A stretch of DNA of 64,000 nucleotides from Planococcus koreensis (GTDB taxonomy: Bacteria; Bacillota; Bacilli; Bacillales_A; Planococcaceae): assembly GCF_004761975.1 (NCBI RefSeq), contig NZ_RQII01000048.1:1-64000 (forward strand). The letters are read 5' to 3'. Shown here in pieces: positions 13,736-26,707 of this stretch. The notes below the pieces were generated by a model. That model was not told the DNA's origin and searched no databases. It saw only the letters and a program-made list of their open reading frames with translations. Position 1 is the stretch's first letter, and each line of letters begins with the position of its first letter. Position numbers and translations under genes: made by a program.

Positions 13736-14659
13736 TTGGCTGAAAAAGCAGCGATGACGTTAATCGGGTTAAAGAAAACCATCGGCAGCAAACCGATCAT
13801 CAAAGGCCTGACGTTCGAAATCAAAAGGGGAGAAGTTTTTGGTTTCCTGGGCCCGAACGGAGCGGGGAAAACGACAACGATCCGGATGATGGTCGGCTTG
13901 ATGGACATCACAGAAGGCGATGTGCTGATCGAAGGCAAAAGCATCAAAGATAATTTTAAGGAAGCCGTCCGCCATGTCGGGGCTATCGTGGAAAACCCTG
14001 AAATGTACCCATTCCTGAGCGGCTGGAAAAATTTGCAGCAATATGCGCGAATGACGGAAGGCGTTTCTCAAGAACGGATCAAGGAAGTGGTTGAATTGGT
14101 CGGCTTGGGAAATGCCATCCATGAAAAAGCAGGCCGCTATTCGCTGGGCATGCGGCAGCGGCTCGGCATCGCGCAGGCGCTTCTTCATAAACCATCCATA
14201 CTGATTCTAGACGAGCCGACAAACGGCCTCGACCCATCGGGCATTCGGGAAATCCGCAAATACATACGCAATTTGGCTGAAAAAGAAAATGTTGCGGTCA
14301 TCGTTTCGAGCCATTTATTGTCGGAAATCGAATTGATGTGCGACCGGATCGGCATCATTAAAAAAGGCGAATTGATCGCCATCGAAGATGTCAAAACGGT
14401 GGAAGACCATAGCGCATTGAAAGACGTACATATTGAAGTGCATCCGCTTGAGATGGCCAAGGACTATCTGCAAAGCGAAATGGATCAAACCATTGCCATC
14501 AATAAAAAAGAGCTGATTGTCTCAGCAAAGCGGGAGGACATCCCGCAAATTCTGAAAAACCTCGTCAATCGGGGAATGGATGTCTACGGGGTGCGGATTC
14601 TGCAATCGACGCTGGAAGATAAATTCTTTGATTTGATTGGAGAGAATGCAATTGAATAA
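13736..14659 (+). CDS. ABC transporter ATP-binding protein (BcrA/NatA-like exporter)
   Basis: A 307-residue ATPase of an ABC-2 exporter. Walker A is GPNGAGKTTT (near 39-48), the ABC signature YSLGMRQR near 134 and Walker B LILDEPTNGLDP near 155, followed by the switch histidine in VSSHLLSE. The C-terminal about 90 residues form the extra domain common in bacitracin/lantibiotic and sodium exporters. I chose TTG 13736 because GGGAGG lies nine bases before it. The permease gene starts inside its last codons, so the two make one unit. Substrate is not determinable; resistance to an envelope-active peptide is plausible given the ECF-like promoter, but that is inference. Confidence 0.88.
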   Translation: MAEKAAMTLIGLKKTIGSKPIIKGLTFEIKRGEVFGFLGPNGAGKTTTIRMMVGLMDITEGDVLIEGKSIKDNFKEAVRHVGAIVENPEMYPFLSGWKNLQQYARMTEGVSQERIKEVVELVGLGNAIHEKAGRYSLGMRQRLGIAQALLHKPSILILDEPTNGLDPSGIREIRKYIRNLAEKENVAVIVSSHLLSEIELMCDRIGIIKKGELIAIEDVKTVEDHSALKDVHIEVHPLEMAKDYLQSEMDQTIAINKKELIVSAKREDIPQILKNLVNRGMDVYGVRILQSTLEDKFFDLIGENAIE

Positions 14660-15608
14660 TTTCCTAAAGCTGGTATGGAATGAACAGATAAAATTGTATG
14701 CTAAAAAATCGACGTGGATTATGATTGCGCTTATTGCAGCAATTGTCATTGGCGCAGGCCTGTTGGCGAAATTTATGGATTCCGGGATTCAGACGGAAGA
14801 ATACGGTGCAGACTGGCAATCGGAACTGCAGCAAGAAAATGCAGCGCTAGCGAAAGAAATGGAAGAAGACGAATTTGCGCAGTTTTCGAATCCGTTTACC
14901 ATCCAGAAAAACGAGTATTATCTGGAAAATGATATCAAGCCATTGCCGTATGACGGCTGGGAATATGTATTGGAAAACGCTGCGCTCACTTCATTGTTGA
15001 GCTTGTTCACCATCATAATTGCAGCGGGAATCGTGTCGAATGAATTCAAATGGGGCACGATCAAGCTGTTGCTGATCCGCCCGATTTCACGCAGCAAGAT
15101 TTTATTGTCCAAATATGTATCGGTGTTGTTGTTTGCTTTGATGTTATTGGTTTCGATGCTCGCCGCTTCCTGGCTTGTAGGAGCGCTGCTGTTCGGGCTG
15201 AACGGTGCGTCGCCGATGATTGTCCAGGAAACAGCTGCAGGCTTTGAGCAGACCTCGGTTCTCAAGGAGATATTGCTAGGCTACGGATTCGGCATGGTGA
15301 CATTGGTGATGATGGCGACGTTCGCCTTTATGATCTCGACGATCTTCCGAAGCAGCGGCATGGCAATCGGCCTGGCGATATTCCTGATGTTTGCCGGCAA
15401 TACACTTGTCATGTTCGTGTCGCAATACAGCTGGTCGAAATATATCCTGTTTGCAAATACGAACCTCCAGCAATATTTCAACGGCAACGAGCCGATAATC
15501 GAAGGCATGTCACTGGCGTTTTCACTTACGGTGCTGGCCATCTATTTCGCCATTTTCCTGGCAGCCGCTTGGACCGCATTCACGAAAAGGGACATTGCAG
15601 GAAATTAA
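14646..15608 (+). CDS. ABC-2 type permease subunit of the adjacent exporter
   Basis: A 320-residue membrane protein. An N-terminal helix (IMIALIAAIVIGAGLL, near 21-36) is followed by an external region of about 90 residues rich in Glu and Gln, then five further hydrophobic segments ending near the C-terminus. The motif EFKWGTIKLLLIRPISR near 133-149 is typical of ABC-2 permeases of the YfiM/NatB/BcrB type. Start ATG 14646 overlaps the ATPase gene by 14 bases, with TTGGAGAG just upstream. Its stop is followed directly by a strong terminator shared with the convergent gene. Confidence 0.87.
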   Translation: MQLNNFLKLVWNEQIKLYAKKSTWIMIALIAAIVIGAGLLAKFMDSGIQTEEYGADWQSELQQENAALAKEMEEDEFAQFSNPFTIQKNEYYLENDIKPLPYDGWEYVLENAALTSLLSLFTIIIAAGIVSNEFKWGTIKLLLIRPISRSKILLSKYVSVLLFALMLLVSMLAASWLVGALLFGLNGASPMIVQETAAGFEQTSVLKEILLGYGFGMVTLVMMATFAFMISTIFRSSGMAIGLAIFLMFAGNTLVMFVSQYSWSKYILFANTNLQQYFNGNEPIIEGMSLAFSLTVLAIYFAIFLAAAWTAFTKRDIAGN

Positions 15609-15614
15609 AAATGA

Positions 15615-15652
15615 AAAAGCCGAGCTTCCGGAAATGGAAGCTCGGCTTTTTT
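15615..15652. terminator. Bidirectional terminator between convergent genes
   Basis: A perfect 15-base stem, AAAAGCCGAGCTTCC (15615-15629) with GGAAGCTCGGCTTTT (15636-15650), has a six-base loop. It gives a T tract on both strands, serving the ABC exporter (+) and the amino-acid permease (-). Confidence 0.92.
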
Positions 15653-15670
15653 CGTTTCTTTACGGGTAGC

Positions 15671-16348
15671 TTAGAGGTATCCTTCAAAGCGTTTCTCCAA
15701 GTAATTCTGCAGCACCGTCATGATTGAACAGATGGCCCAGTAAATGAGCGCTACCAGGATGAGCAGCGTCAGCAAATCGTATTCGCGGGCTCCGACGATG
15801 CGGGCCTTCTGGAAGACTTCCGGCACGGTGATCATCGCAGCAAGCGAAGACGCTTTGATCAAGTCGAGGTAGACGTTCGACAGCGGTGGAATCGCAATGC
15901 GCACCGATTGGGGCAAAATGATGCGGCGCATCGACTGCCAATATGTCAGTCCTAATGCGCGGGACGATTCCCATTGCCCTTTATCGACCGAAGCGAGCGA
16001 CGAACGGAACACTTCCGCAATATAGGCGGCAGAATTGATGGAAAAGCCGATTAACGCCGCTTGCACAGCGGTGAACTGGATGCCGATGACTGGCAATGCG
16101 AAATACAGCAGGAACAGGATAACCAAAATCGGCACGCCGCGCATGAACGAGATATACAAGCGAGCTGGCCATTCCAGCAAACGGTAAGGCGCGGTCCTGG
16201 CGAGTGACAGGAAAAATCCGAGCACCAGCCCGATTGCCATGCTGACGATTGAAATCAATAATGTGTAGCCGATTCCGCCCAAGACGTAGGGCAGCGAGTC
16301 TATAGCCAGTTGAGGGTCAAAAAGGAGCCCCCATTCAATATCGTTCAA
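15671..16348 (-). CDS. Amino-acid ABC transporter permease (HisM/GlnP family), without neighbouring partners
   Basis: A 225-residue inner-membrane permease of the polar amino-acid uptake type. It has about five hydrophobic helices, a leading LPYVLGGIGYTLLIS segment, and the ATPase-contact loop EAA-like ESSRALGLTYWQSMRRIILPQ with MRGVPILV before it. The start is probably TTG 16348, because GGAGG lies eight bases upstream of it; the in-frame TTG 16363 overlaps that ribosome site. No solute-binding protein or ATPase gene adjoins, so it must share partners encoded elsewhere. Cystine, glutamine or histidine are possible substrates, none favoured by what I can see. Confidence 0.85.
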   Translation of the reverse strand: MNDIEWGLLFDPQLAIDSLPYVLGGIGYTLLISIVSMAIGLVLGFFLSLARTAPYRLLEWPARLYISFMRGVPILVILFLLYFALPVIGIQFTAVQAALIGFSINSAAYIAEVFRSSLASVDKGQWESSRALGLTYWQSMRRIILPQSVRIAIPPLSNVYLDLIKASSLAAMITVPEVFQKARIVGAREYDLLTLLILVALIYWAICSIMTVLQNYLEKRFEGYL

Positions 16349-16503
16349 AGATAAAACCTCCAATGCAAATGCTTGAAATAGAAAAGTCCTTTAAAAACAT
16401 AGCATTTTCAGACGGACAGGGCAATGGCTCCTAGAATAAATTACGATATAATTATTATGTAAACAAAAGCTTTCTGGTTGTACTTCCTTTTCTGCAAGCA
16501 TAG

Positions 16504-16540
16504 AAAAAAGCGGAAAGGCCCGAAAGCCTTCCCGCCCGCT
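16504..16540 (-). terminator. Intrinsic terminator of rqcH
   Basis: On the minus strand, GGGAAGGC and GCCTTTCC pair around TTTCGG, with a second GC-rich layer, ending in six T's. It starts directly after the rqcH stop. Confidence 0.8.
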
Positions 16541-16542
16541 GT

Positions 16543-18210
16543 TTATTTTTTCAATTTGATGACCAAGTCTTCGTCAGGGGTGACAAATACCGTTTTCTGT
16601 TCGAAATAAATGACAAAGCCCGGTTTCGCACCGCTCGGCTTTTTCACTTGGCGGACTTCTGTGTAATCGACCGGCACGGAACTCGATTCGCGTGCTTTGC
16701 TGAAATAAGCGGCGACGGTGGCGGCTTCGAGAATCGTCGTTTCATCCGGATCGTTCGAATGGATGACGACATGCGAGCCAGGTATGTCTTTCGTATGCAG
16801 CCACGTATCGGATTTCGATGCCACTTTGAATGTCACATAATCGTTTTGCTTGTTGTTTTTGCCTACTGAGAAAGGTACGCCTGTGCTCGACACGTATGCT
16901 TCGACAGACGGCTTGACGGGTTTTTTCTTTTTCTTCGATTTCTGCGCTTTCATGAAGCCTTGCTCCGCCAGTTCTTCCCGGATTTCTTCGATGTCGGAAA
17001 TGCCGGCTTGCTGGACTTGCTGCATGAGCGTTTCGAAATAATTGATGTCGTCTTCGGTCTTCTCAATCTGTTCTTGTGTTTTCACAAGGGCTGTTTTCGC
17101 TTTTTGGTAGCGGGAATAGTATTTCTGGGAATTCTCGATCGGCGTTTTCCGCGGATCCAATGCTATTACCACAGTCTCGCCGTTGTAATAGTTTTCGGCA
17201 TCGATTTCTTTCAAGCCCTTGGTCATGCGGTGCAGGTTTGCCATGATCAACTCGCCGTTCAATTGCAGCAGATCGCGTTTTTCAGCTTGGTCCTGCTCTT
17301 TCTTCAGCTTTTTCAATTTCCCTTTAAGTTTGGTGATTTCATTTTGCAGCCAGCGTTCAAGGTCGCCGGCTTGCTGTTTGACGCGATCGCGTTCCGCTTT
17401 GGCGTAATACATGCGGTCCAATAATTCGCCCAATGTCGGGAATTCGAGCGTGCTGCCTGCTGCGAGATGCGTCAAAGGTGCGGCAGAGAAAAAGCTTTTG
17501 CCTTCTTGTTCGACGTAATAGCCGCTCGGCTGCTCTTTCCGGAATTCATGGAGGAACTGCTCGGCCGCTTCGGTTTTGCTTTCGGTGTGGCTGAGGCGGT
17601 AGACGAGCTCGCGGGCATTGAGCGGCGAGAAGCCGGCATAAGTGCTGACAATTTCGGATTCGCTGAGCTCGGCGAGTTCGGCGGCAGAGCTGAATGGATT
17701 TTTTTTATCCTGGGACGGCGGGAAGACATAAGGCTGTCCCGGCAGCACTGTGCGGAACGAGTTGACGCTCGGCGGCAAATGCTTGAGGCTGTCGAGAATC
17801 ATCATCCGTTCGGCGTCTACTAAGATGACGTTCGAATGGCGGCCCATCAATTCAACATGCAATTCGCGTTCGATGTCATCGCCGATTTCGTTTTTGCTCT
17901 TTATTTTCAAAATGATGAGGCGGTCCATCTCGTGCTGGCTAACGCTCGAGATGACGCCTCCTTCGATGTGCTTGCGCAGCAGCATGCAGAACATCGGCGG
18001 TTCGGACGGATTGGTGTTCGCCATATTGGTGAGGTGCATGCGAGCGTATGACGGGTGGATCGAAATCAATAATTTATGGTTTTTCCCTTGCGCGCGTATG
18101 TGCAAAAGCAGTTCAAGCTGATTGGGCTGATGAACTTTTGAAATTCTGCCTGACACGAGGCCTTGGAGCTCGCGCGTCATCGCTGTTGTAAATAATCCAT
18201 CAAATGCCAT
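16543..18210 (-). CDS. rqcH: RqcH, ribosome quality-control factor (NFACT family)
   Basis: A 555-residue Rqc2/NEMF homologue. In B. subtilis RqcH binds stalled 50S subunits and recruits tRNA-Ala to add alanine tails that mark nascent chains for degradation. The N-terminal NFACT-N domain (1-~180) keeps the Asp96-Arg97 dipeptide (EMDRLI) needed for tailing. A helix-hairpin-helix region and a long charged coiled coil (about 275-430) follow, then the NFACT-R domain with TWLHTKDIPGSHVVI near 480. Older annotations call it fibronectin-binding. The start at ATG 18210 is preceded by GAGGG; an upstream in-frame ATG at 18243 has none. It is divergent from remA. Confidence 0.93.
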   Translation of the reverse strand: MAFDGLFTTAMTRELQGLVSGRISKVHQPNQLELLLHIRAQGKNHKLLISIHPSYARMHLTNMANTNPSEPPMFCMLLRKHIEGGVISSVSQHEMDRLIILKIKSKNEIGDDIERELHVELMGRHSNVILVDAERMMILDSLKHLPPSVNSFRTVLPGQPYVFPPSQDKKNPFSSAAELAELSESEIVSTYAGFSPLNARELVYRLSHTESKTEAAEQFLHEFRKEQPSGYYVEQEGKSFFSAAPLTHLAAGSTLEFPTLGELLDRMYYAKAERDRVKQQAGDLERWLQNEITKLKGKLKKLKKEQDQAEKRDLLQLNGELIMANLHRMTKGLKEIDAENYYNGETVVIALDPRKTPIENSQKYYSRYQKAKTALVKTQEQIEKTEDDINYFETLMQQVQQAGISDIEEIREELAEQGFMKAQKSKKKKKPVKPSVEAYVSSTGVPFSVGKNNKQNDYVTFKVASKSDTWLHTKDIPGSHVVIHSNDPDETTILEAATVAAYFSKARESSSVPVDYTEVRQVKKPSGAKPGFVIYFEQKTVFVTPDEDLVIKLKK

Positions 18211-18266
18211 TAAAAATCCCTCTTTCAAATCGTTTTGTTCCATCTTATCATTTTCACGGTGTATTA

Positions 18267-18275
18267 TGATATAAT
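18267..18275 (+). promoter_or_regulatory. Extended -10 promoter element upstream of remA
   Basis: TGATATAAT matches the extended -10 consensus TGnTATAAT (TATAAT at 18270-18275), about 50 bases before remA. The -35 region is weak, which is common with an extended -10. Confidence 0.6.
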
Positions 18276-18326
18276 AAGACAGTTAGATAGAAAACGAAGA
18301 ACAATGACCAGTTATGGGTGGCGGTG

Positions 18327-19222
<896 letters not shown>

Positions 19223-19223
<1 letters not shown>

Positions 19224-19447
19224 TGTTATACCCATCCGTTGATAAGTTAAAAAGCAAGATCGATTCGAAATACTCGTTGGTGGCGCTCGCTTCCAAGCGT
19301 GCTCGCCAATTGCATGAACATGGCGACGAAAAACTCGATTCTTACGTGTCCGCTAAATCCGTAGGCAAAGCGCTTGAAGAAGTGGCTGCAGGCGTATTGA
19401 AGATCGAACAGCAAGACGAATTCGCAATCTACGAAGATGAAATTTAA
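19223..19447 (+). CDS. rpoZ: RNA polymerase omega subunit
   Basis: The 74-residue omega subunit helps assemble beta-prime into RNA polymerase. It has the family pattern YPSVDKL...KYSLVALASKRARQL near the N-terminus and a SVGKALEEVAAG helix. The start ATG 19223 overlaps the gmk stop (ATGA), with AAAGGAG upstream. The pairing with gmk is conserved across Firmicutes, linking guanine nucleotide supply and transcription. Confidence 0.95.
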
Positions 19448-19465
19448 CCATTAATCGCAACCGAC

Positions 19466-19503
19466 GACTCCCAGAGCAAATTTGTTCTTTGGGAGTTTGT
19501 TGT
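19466..19503 (+). terminator. Probable terminator after rpoZ
   Basis: ACTCCCA and TGGGAGT pair, with inner GAGCAAA/TTTGTTC pairing, followed by a T-rich stretch (TTGTTGTTT) interrupted by G's. It may be leaky, with coaBC starting soon after. Confidence 0.55.
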
Positions 19504-19518
19504 TTAGAAAGGGTGTTT

Positions 19519-20716
19519 GTGTTGTTGGTGAATCGTAAAATCCTATTATGTGTAAGCGGAGGCATTGCTGTCTACAAAGCGGTGGCTTTGGTCAGCAAAC
19601 TGTCTCAGGCAGGAGCCGCGGTCAAAGTGATCATGACGGAATCGGCGCGGCAATTCGTCCAGCCGTTATCGTTCCAGGTGATGTCCCGCAATGATGTCTA
19701 TTTTGATACATTCGATGAAAAGGATTCCTCGGTGATTGCGCATATCGATTTGGCTGATTGGGCTGATTTGATCATTGTGGCGCCTGCAACGGCAAATGTC
19801 ATCGGCAAACTGGCCAACGGCATCGGCGACGATATGGTCACCACAACCTTGCTTGCAGCGACAGCCCCGATTTGGGTGGCGCCTGCGATGAATGTCCATA
19901 TGTACGACCATCCCGCAGTCAAGCGGAATATCCAGCAGCTGCACGAAGACGGTGTCCAATTCATCGAGCCCTCAGAGGGTTTTTTGGCTTGCGGCTATGT
20001 CGGCAAAGGGCGGCTTGAAGAACCGGAGAAAATTGTGGAACTTGTTTCCGATCATTTCACCCGTCCCAAAGCACTGGCAGGCAAAAAAGTCGTTGTGACA
20101 GCGGGGCCCACGCGTGAGCGCATCGATCCTGTGCGCTTTCTGACGAATTTCTCAAGCGGCAAAATGGGCTATGCAATGGCCCGCGCGGCTGCTGAAATGG
20201 GTGCGGAGACGATTTTAATCAGCGGGCCGGTTTCGCTGCAGGTGCCAAAAGGGGTCAAACGGATTTCGGTGGAAAGTGCAGAAGACATGCTGAACGCGGT
20301 GAAAACGGAATACCCGGATGCTGACATCGTCATTAAGACGGCGGCAGTGGCTGATTACCGGCCCATTCATGCGCATTCACAGAAGATGAAAAAACAAGCT
20401 GGCGGTTCGACGATTGAACTCGAACGCACGGTAGACATCCTCCAGACGCTCGGACAGGAAAAAACACACCAGATATTGATCGGTTTTGCAGCCGAAACGA
20501 ACGATGTGGCACATTACGCGAAAGACAAGCTGGCACGGAAAAATGCGGATTACATCATCGCGAACGATGTCAGCGAAGCGGGTTCCGGCTTTGAGTCGGA
20601 TAGCAATCGCGTGACGGTTTACGGCCGCAACGGCTTCGAACGTATTTTCGATATGCTGCCGAAAGAACAATTGGCGCAGCAGCTGCTTGGACTGATCGTG
20701 GAAAGGGAAGATTTGC

Positions 20717-20727
<11 letters not shown>
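19519..20727 (+). CDS. coaBC: Bifunctional phosphopantothenoylcysteine decarboxylase / synthetase
   Basis: Carries out the middle two steps of CoA synthesis: joining 4'-phosphopantothenate to cysteine (CoaB) and decarboxylating the product (CoaC). The 402-residue protein has the N-terminal flavin domain with SGGIAVYK, the catalytic histidine in AHIDLADWAD, PAMN, and the active cysteine in FLACGYVGKGRL. The C-terminal CoaB domain has VTAGPTRERIDPVRF and KTAAVADYRP. Start is uncertain among GTG 19519, TTG 19522 and GTG 19528; 19519 best fits GAAAGGG. Overlaps priA by 11 bases. Confidence 0.94.
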
Positions 20728-23114
<2,387 letters not shown>

Positions 23115-23133
23115 AAGAAATGGGGAACCAGAC

Positions 23134-23646
23134 ATGGCAATCTTAGAAATCATCAAACACCCGAACCCGATTTTAGAGCAGAAATGCGAAACGGTGACGA
23201 AATTCGATAAAAAACTTGCGAAGTTGCTCGACGATATGCACGAAACAATGATTGAAAACGACGGCGTCGGCATTGCTGCGCCGCAAGTCAATGTGGCACA
23301 ACGCATCGCCATCGTCGATTTCAATGAAGGCCAGGAACCGATTGAAATGATCAATCCGGAATTGGCCCTGTATGAAGGAGCCGACACCGATATTGAAGGC
23401 TGCCTCAGCTTCCCGGGAATTTTCGGTGAAGTAGAGCGTTTTGACCACATCAAGATCAAAGCGCAAGAGCGCGACGGCTCTTGGTATGAACTTGAAGCGG
23501 AAGGCTATGAAGCACGCGCAATCCTGCATGAAATGGACCACCTCGAAGGCATTTTGTTCACGAGCAAAATAACGAAATATATTTCACAGGAAGAATTGGA
23601 TGCGATCATCGCCGAAGCGGCTGCTGAAGAGGAGGAAACGGTTTGA
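23134..23646 (+). CDS. def: Peptide deformylase
   Basis: Removes the formyl group from new proteins. The 170-residue metalloenzyme has the three signatures: GVGIAAPQV (motif 1), EGCLSFPG (motif 2, metal cysteine) and HEMDHLEG (motif 3, two metal histidines and the catalytic glutamate). The compact length and EGCLS form fit the type 1 enzyme. It lies between priA and fmt, the usual deformylase-formyltransferase pair, and its stop overlaps the fmt start. Confidence 0.96.
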   Translation: MAILEIIKHPNPILEQKCETVTKFDKKLAKLLDDMHETMIENDGVGIAAPQVNVAQRIAIVDFNEGQEPIEMINPELALYEGADTDIEGCLSFPGIFGEVERFDHIKIKAQERDGSWYELEAEGYEARAILHEMDHLEGILFTSKITKYISQEELDAIIAEAAAEEEETV

Positions 23647-24575
23647 CGAAAATCGTCTTTATGGGCACGCCGGCGTTTTCGGCGCCAATCCTGCGCATGC
23701 TTGTCGAAGAAGGCTATGACGTGATTTCAGTCGTCACTCAGCCGGACCGGCCAGTCGGGCGCAAAAAAGTACTGACGCCGACACCTGTCAAAGAAGAGGC
23801 ATTGCGCCTTGGATTGCCGGTTTACCAGCCGGAGAAATTGAAGAATCCCGAAGAATTGCAACATGTGCTGGACCTTGCACCGGATTTGATCATCACCGCG
23901 GCGTTCGGGCAAATATTGCCGAGCGCCGTGCTTGAGGCGCCGAAACTTGGCGCCATCAATGTCCATGCATCGCTGCTGCCAGCATACCGGGGAGGCGCAC
24001 CGATCCATCAGGCCATTATCGACGGCCAAACAGAAACGGGCGTCACCATCATGTATATGGTCGACCGGCTCGACGCCGGAGACATCATTTCCCAAACCGT
24101 TGTGCCGATTGGCAGCAAAGACGATACGGGCGTAATGTTCGATAAATTGAGCGCGGCAGGCAAAGATTTGCTGAAAGCGACCTTGCCATCGATCATCGAT
24201 GGCACCAACGAAAGAAAACCGCAGGACGAAGAAAAAGTGACATATGCACGCAATATATCACGCGAGCAGGAACGCATTGATTGGACCCAATCAGCGCAAG
24301 CCATCTATAACCAGGTGCGCGGACTGCATCCGTGGCCAGTCGCGTTCACGACTTATAATGAACAAAACATGAAAATCTGGCAAACGGAACCGGCAGATTC
24401 TGCGAAAAGCGGAAAACCGGGAGAAGTGCTTGAACTAGGCGGCGACGCCATTCTCGTGCAAACGGGAGAAGGCGTCTTGGCGATCACGGAACTGCAGCCA
24501 GCAGGCAAAAAGCGCATGAGCGCTGACGATTATTTAAAAGGACCTAAGATCCAGGTGGGAGATTTATTCGTATGA
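23643..24575 (+). CDS. fmt: Methionyl-tRNA formyltransferase
   Basis: Formylates initiator Met-tRNA using 10-formyl-THF. The 310-residue protein has the N-terminal [10 protein letters not shown] motif, the catalytic Asn-His in [17 protein letters not shown] and Asp in LDAGDI, plus a C-terminal OB-like domain. The start is TTG 23643, forced by the adjacent context: it overlaps the def stop by four bases and has GAGGAAACG upstream. rsmB overlaps its stop in turn. Confidence 0.96.
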   Translation: MTKIVFMGTPAFSAPILRMLVEEGYDVISVVTQPDRPVGRKKVLTPTPVKEEALRLGLPVYQPEKLKNPEELQHVLDLAPDLIITAAFGQILPSAVLEAPKLGAINVHASLLPAYRGGAPIHQAIIDGQTETGVTIMYMVDRLDAGDIISQTVVPIGSKDDTGVMFDKLSAAGKDLLKATLPSIIDGTNERKPQDEEKVTYARNISREQERIDWTQSAQAIYNQVRGLHPWPVAFTTYNEQNMKIWQTEPADSAKSGKPGEVLELGGDAILVQTGEGVLAITELQPAGKKRMSADDYLKGPKIQVGDLFV

Positions 24576-25918
24576 AAAATAAAAAACTGCAAGGCAACGT
24601 TCGGGATGCGGCATTTTCCATTCTCTGGGCTGTTGAAAACAAACAGGCATACAGCAATTTGCTGTTGCATCAGACAATCGAAAGCTACGCCATTTCCAAT
24701 AAGAACAAAGGCTTGTTGACTGAAATCACTTACGGCACTTTGCAGCACCAGATGACGCTCGATTATTACCTGGAGCCTTATTTGAAAGGCAAAGTGGAGC
24801 CGTGGGTAAAAACCTTGCTGCGCATGTCGCTATACCAAATCGTCTACCTTGACCGGGTTCCGGCGCATGCAGTTGTCCATGAAGCGGTGGAAATTGCCAA
24901 ACGGCGCGGCCACGGGGGCATTGCTAAATTCGTTAACGGCGTACTCCGCTCGGTTCAGCGCAACGGCGTGCGTTCGTTCAACACAATCAGCGATCCGTAT
25001 GAAAAAATTTCCATCGAAACCAGCCATCCGGTATGGATGATCAAACGCTGGGCCGAACAATTCGGTTTGGAAAAGACGCGCGAAATGGCATTGGAAAACA
25101 ATAAAATCCCTTCCCAGACTGTTCGCGTCAACCGCATGCAGGCGACTCCGGAAGAAGTCATCGAGATGCTTGAATCCGAAGGCTTGGAAGCGGTGCAAAG
25201 CAAATGGGTGCCGGAATGCCTGATTGTCACAAATGGCCAGCCAGCGAAAACGGCGACGTTCGAAAAAGGCTTTATCACGATACAAGATGAAAGTTCGATG
25301 CTGAGCGCTTATGCCTTACAGGCAGGCCCGGGCATGGAAGTGCTGGATATGTGTGCGGCTCCCGGCGGGAAAACGACGCATATCGCAGAGAAGATGGAAA
25401 ACAAAGGGCATCTTTTCGCCATGGACCTCCATAAGCATAAAATCAAGCTGATTGAAGAAACGGCAAAACGCCTCGGCCATACCGTTATCGAAACGGAAGT
25501 CGGCGACGGCAAGAAAAGCGTCGAACGCTTCGGTCCTGAAAAATTCGACCGTATTCTAGTAGATGCTCCTTGCAGCGGTCTTGGCGTCATCAAACGCAAG
25601 CCGGACATCAAATACACAAAAAAAGAAGAAGATTTCGATAGGCTGCAAGAAATTCAATTGGAGTTGCTTGGCCAAGCGGCGCAATTATTAAAGCCGGATG
25701 GCATCATGGTCTACAGCACATGCACAGTCGATTCGGTGGAAAACCGCGGAACGGCTGAGCGGTTCCTGAAAGAACATCCGGAAATGGAAAAAATCGAAGT
25801 GGCATTGCCAAAAGAGTTGGGGCTGAAAAACACAGGCTTCGTGCAGATTTTTCCGCAAGACTACGGCAGCGACGGTTTTTTCCTTTCCGCCTTCCGCAAA
25901 CAAGCTTCTATTAAATAG
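24572..25918 (+). CDS. rsmB: 16S rRNA (cytosine-967-C5)-methyltransferase
   Basis: The 448-residue enzyme methylates C967 of 16S rRNA. An N-terminal NusB-like RNA-binding domain (1-~140) precedes a Rossmann methyltransferase domain with the SAM motif [14 protein letters not shown] near 258-271, and the two catalytic cysteines in VDAPCSGLG and YSTCT. ATG 24572 overlaps the fmt stop. In B. subtilis rlmN follows; here the next gene is prpC after only 37 bases. Confidence 0.95.
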   Translation: MKNKKLQGNVRDAAFSILWAVENKQAYSNLLLHQTIESYAISNKNKGLLTEITYGTLQHQMTLDYYLEPYLKGKVEPWVKTLLRMSLYQIVYLDRVPAHAVVHEAVEIAKRRGHGGIAKFVNGVLRSVQRNGVRSFNTISDPYEKISIETSHPVWMIKRWAEQFGLEKTREMALENNKIPSQTVRVNRMQATPEEVIEMLESEGLEAVQSKWVPECLIVTNGQPAKTATFEKGFITIQDESSMLSAYALQAGPGMEVLDMCAAPGGKTTHIAEKMENKGHLFAMDLHKHKIKLIEETAKRLGHTVIETEVGDGKKSVERFGPEKFDRILVDAPCSGLGVIKRKPDIKYTKKEEDFDRLQEIQLELLGQAAQLLKPDGIMVYSTCTVDSVENRGTAERFLKEHPEMEKIEVALPKELGLKNTGFVQIFPQDYGSDGFFLSAFRKQASIK

Positions 25919-25955
25919 TTCAAGCACGATTAGACATGAAACGGGGTGCCGGGTT

Positions 25956-26705
25956 TTGGTGCAATATGTTTTGGAAAGTGATACGGGTAAAAAACGCAAA
26001 ATCAACGAGGATCGGGTAGCGGTTTTGAAGCGTCCGGATGGCCTGCTGCTTGCAGTGGTAGCCGATGGGATGGGCGGCCATAATGCAGGTGACGTAGCGA
26101 GTTCGATGACCGTTGATACTTTAGGAGAAATGTTCATGGAAGCAGGGAAAGACGCGTTTTCATCAATCGATGAAAAGAAATCGTGGTTGTCCTTGAATAT
26201 CCAGAAAGTCAACGCCATGGTATATGAATACGCAGAAAACAACCCGGGCTGCAAAGGGATGGGCACAACGCTCATCGCCGCCTTGATCGAAGGGCAAGAT
26301 TGCGTTATGTGCCACATTGGCGACAGCCGTGCTTATGTCATCAATGGATCAATCGAACAAGTGACGCGTGACCATTCTTACGTCAACGTGCTGATTGACA
26401 GCGGTGAGATCAGTGAAGAAGAAGCAGAAGCGCATCCGAAGAAAAATTGGATCGTCAAAGCGCTTGGGACCGATCCCGAAATTGATGGTGAAATCCTTCA
26501 TTTCTCAACAACAGCACTTTCGTATATGCTGATTTGTTCAGATGGGCTCAGCAATAAAATAACCAAAGAAGAAATTTCCTCCATTATTCTGTCAGATGCT
26601 CCACTCTCCCTTAAAGGTGAGGAAATGGTGAATCTGGCGAATGACATGGGAGGAGAGGACAATATCTCGTTCGTTCTTCTTTCCTTGAAGGATGAGGAGG
26701 TGTAA
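25956..26705 (+). CDS. prpC: PP2C-type protein Ser/Thr phosphatase, partner of PrkC
   Basis: The 249-residue metal-dependent phosphatase reverses phosphorylation by PrkC. PP2C motifs are complete: the N-terminal RKINEDR, the metal site ADGMGGHNAGDVAS, CHIGDSRAY, and C-terminal SDGLSNKI and GGEDNISFV aspartates. Start is TTG 25956 or GTG 25959; 25956 suits GGGGTG at 25942. The kinase gene starts three bases after its stop, so the phosphatase/kinase pair is made together. Confidence 0.95.
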   Translation: MVQYVLESDTGKKRKINEDRVAVLKRPDGLLLAVVADGMGGHNAGDVASSMTVDTLGEMFMEAGKDAFSSIDEKKSWLSLNIQKVNAMVYEYAENNPGCKGMGTTLIAALIEGQDCVMCHIGDSRAYVINGSIEQVTRDHSYVNVLIDSGEISEEEAEAHPKKNWIVKALGTDPEIDGEILHFSTTALSYMLICSDGLSNKITKEEISSIILSDAPLSLKGEEMVNLANDMGGEDNISFVLLSLKDEEV

Positions 26706-26707
26706 GC

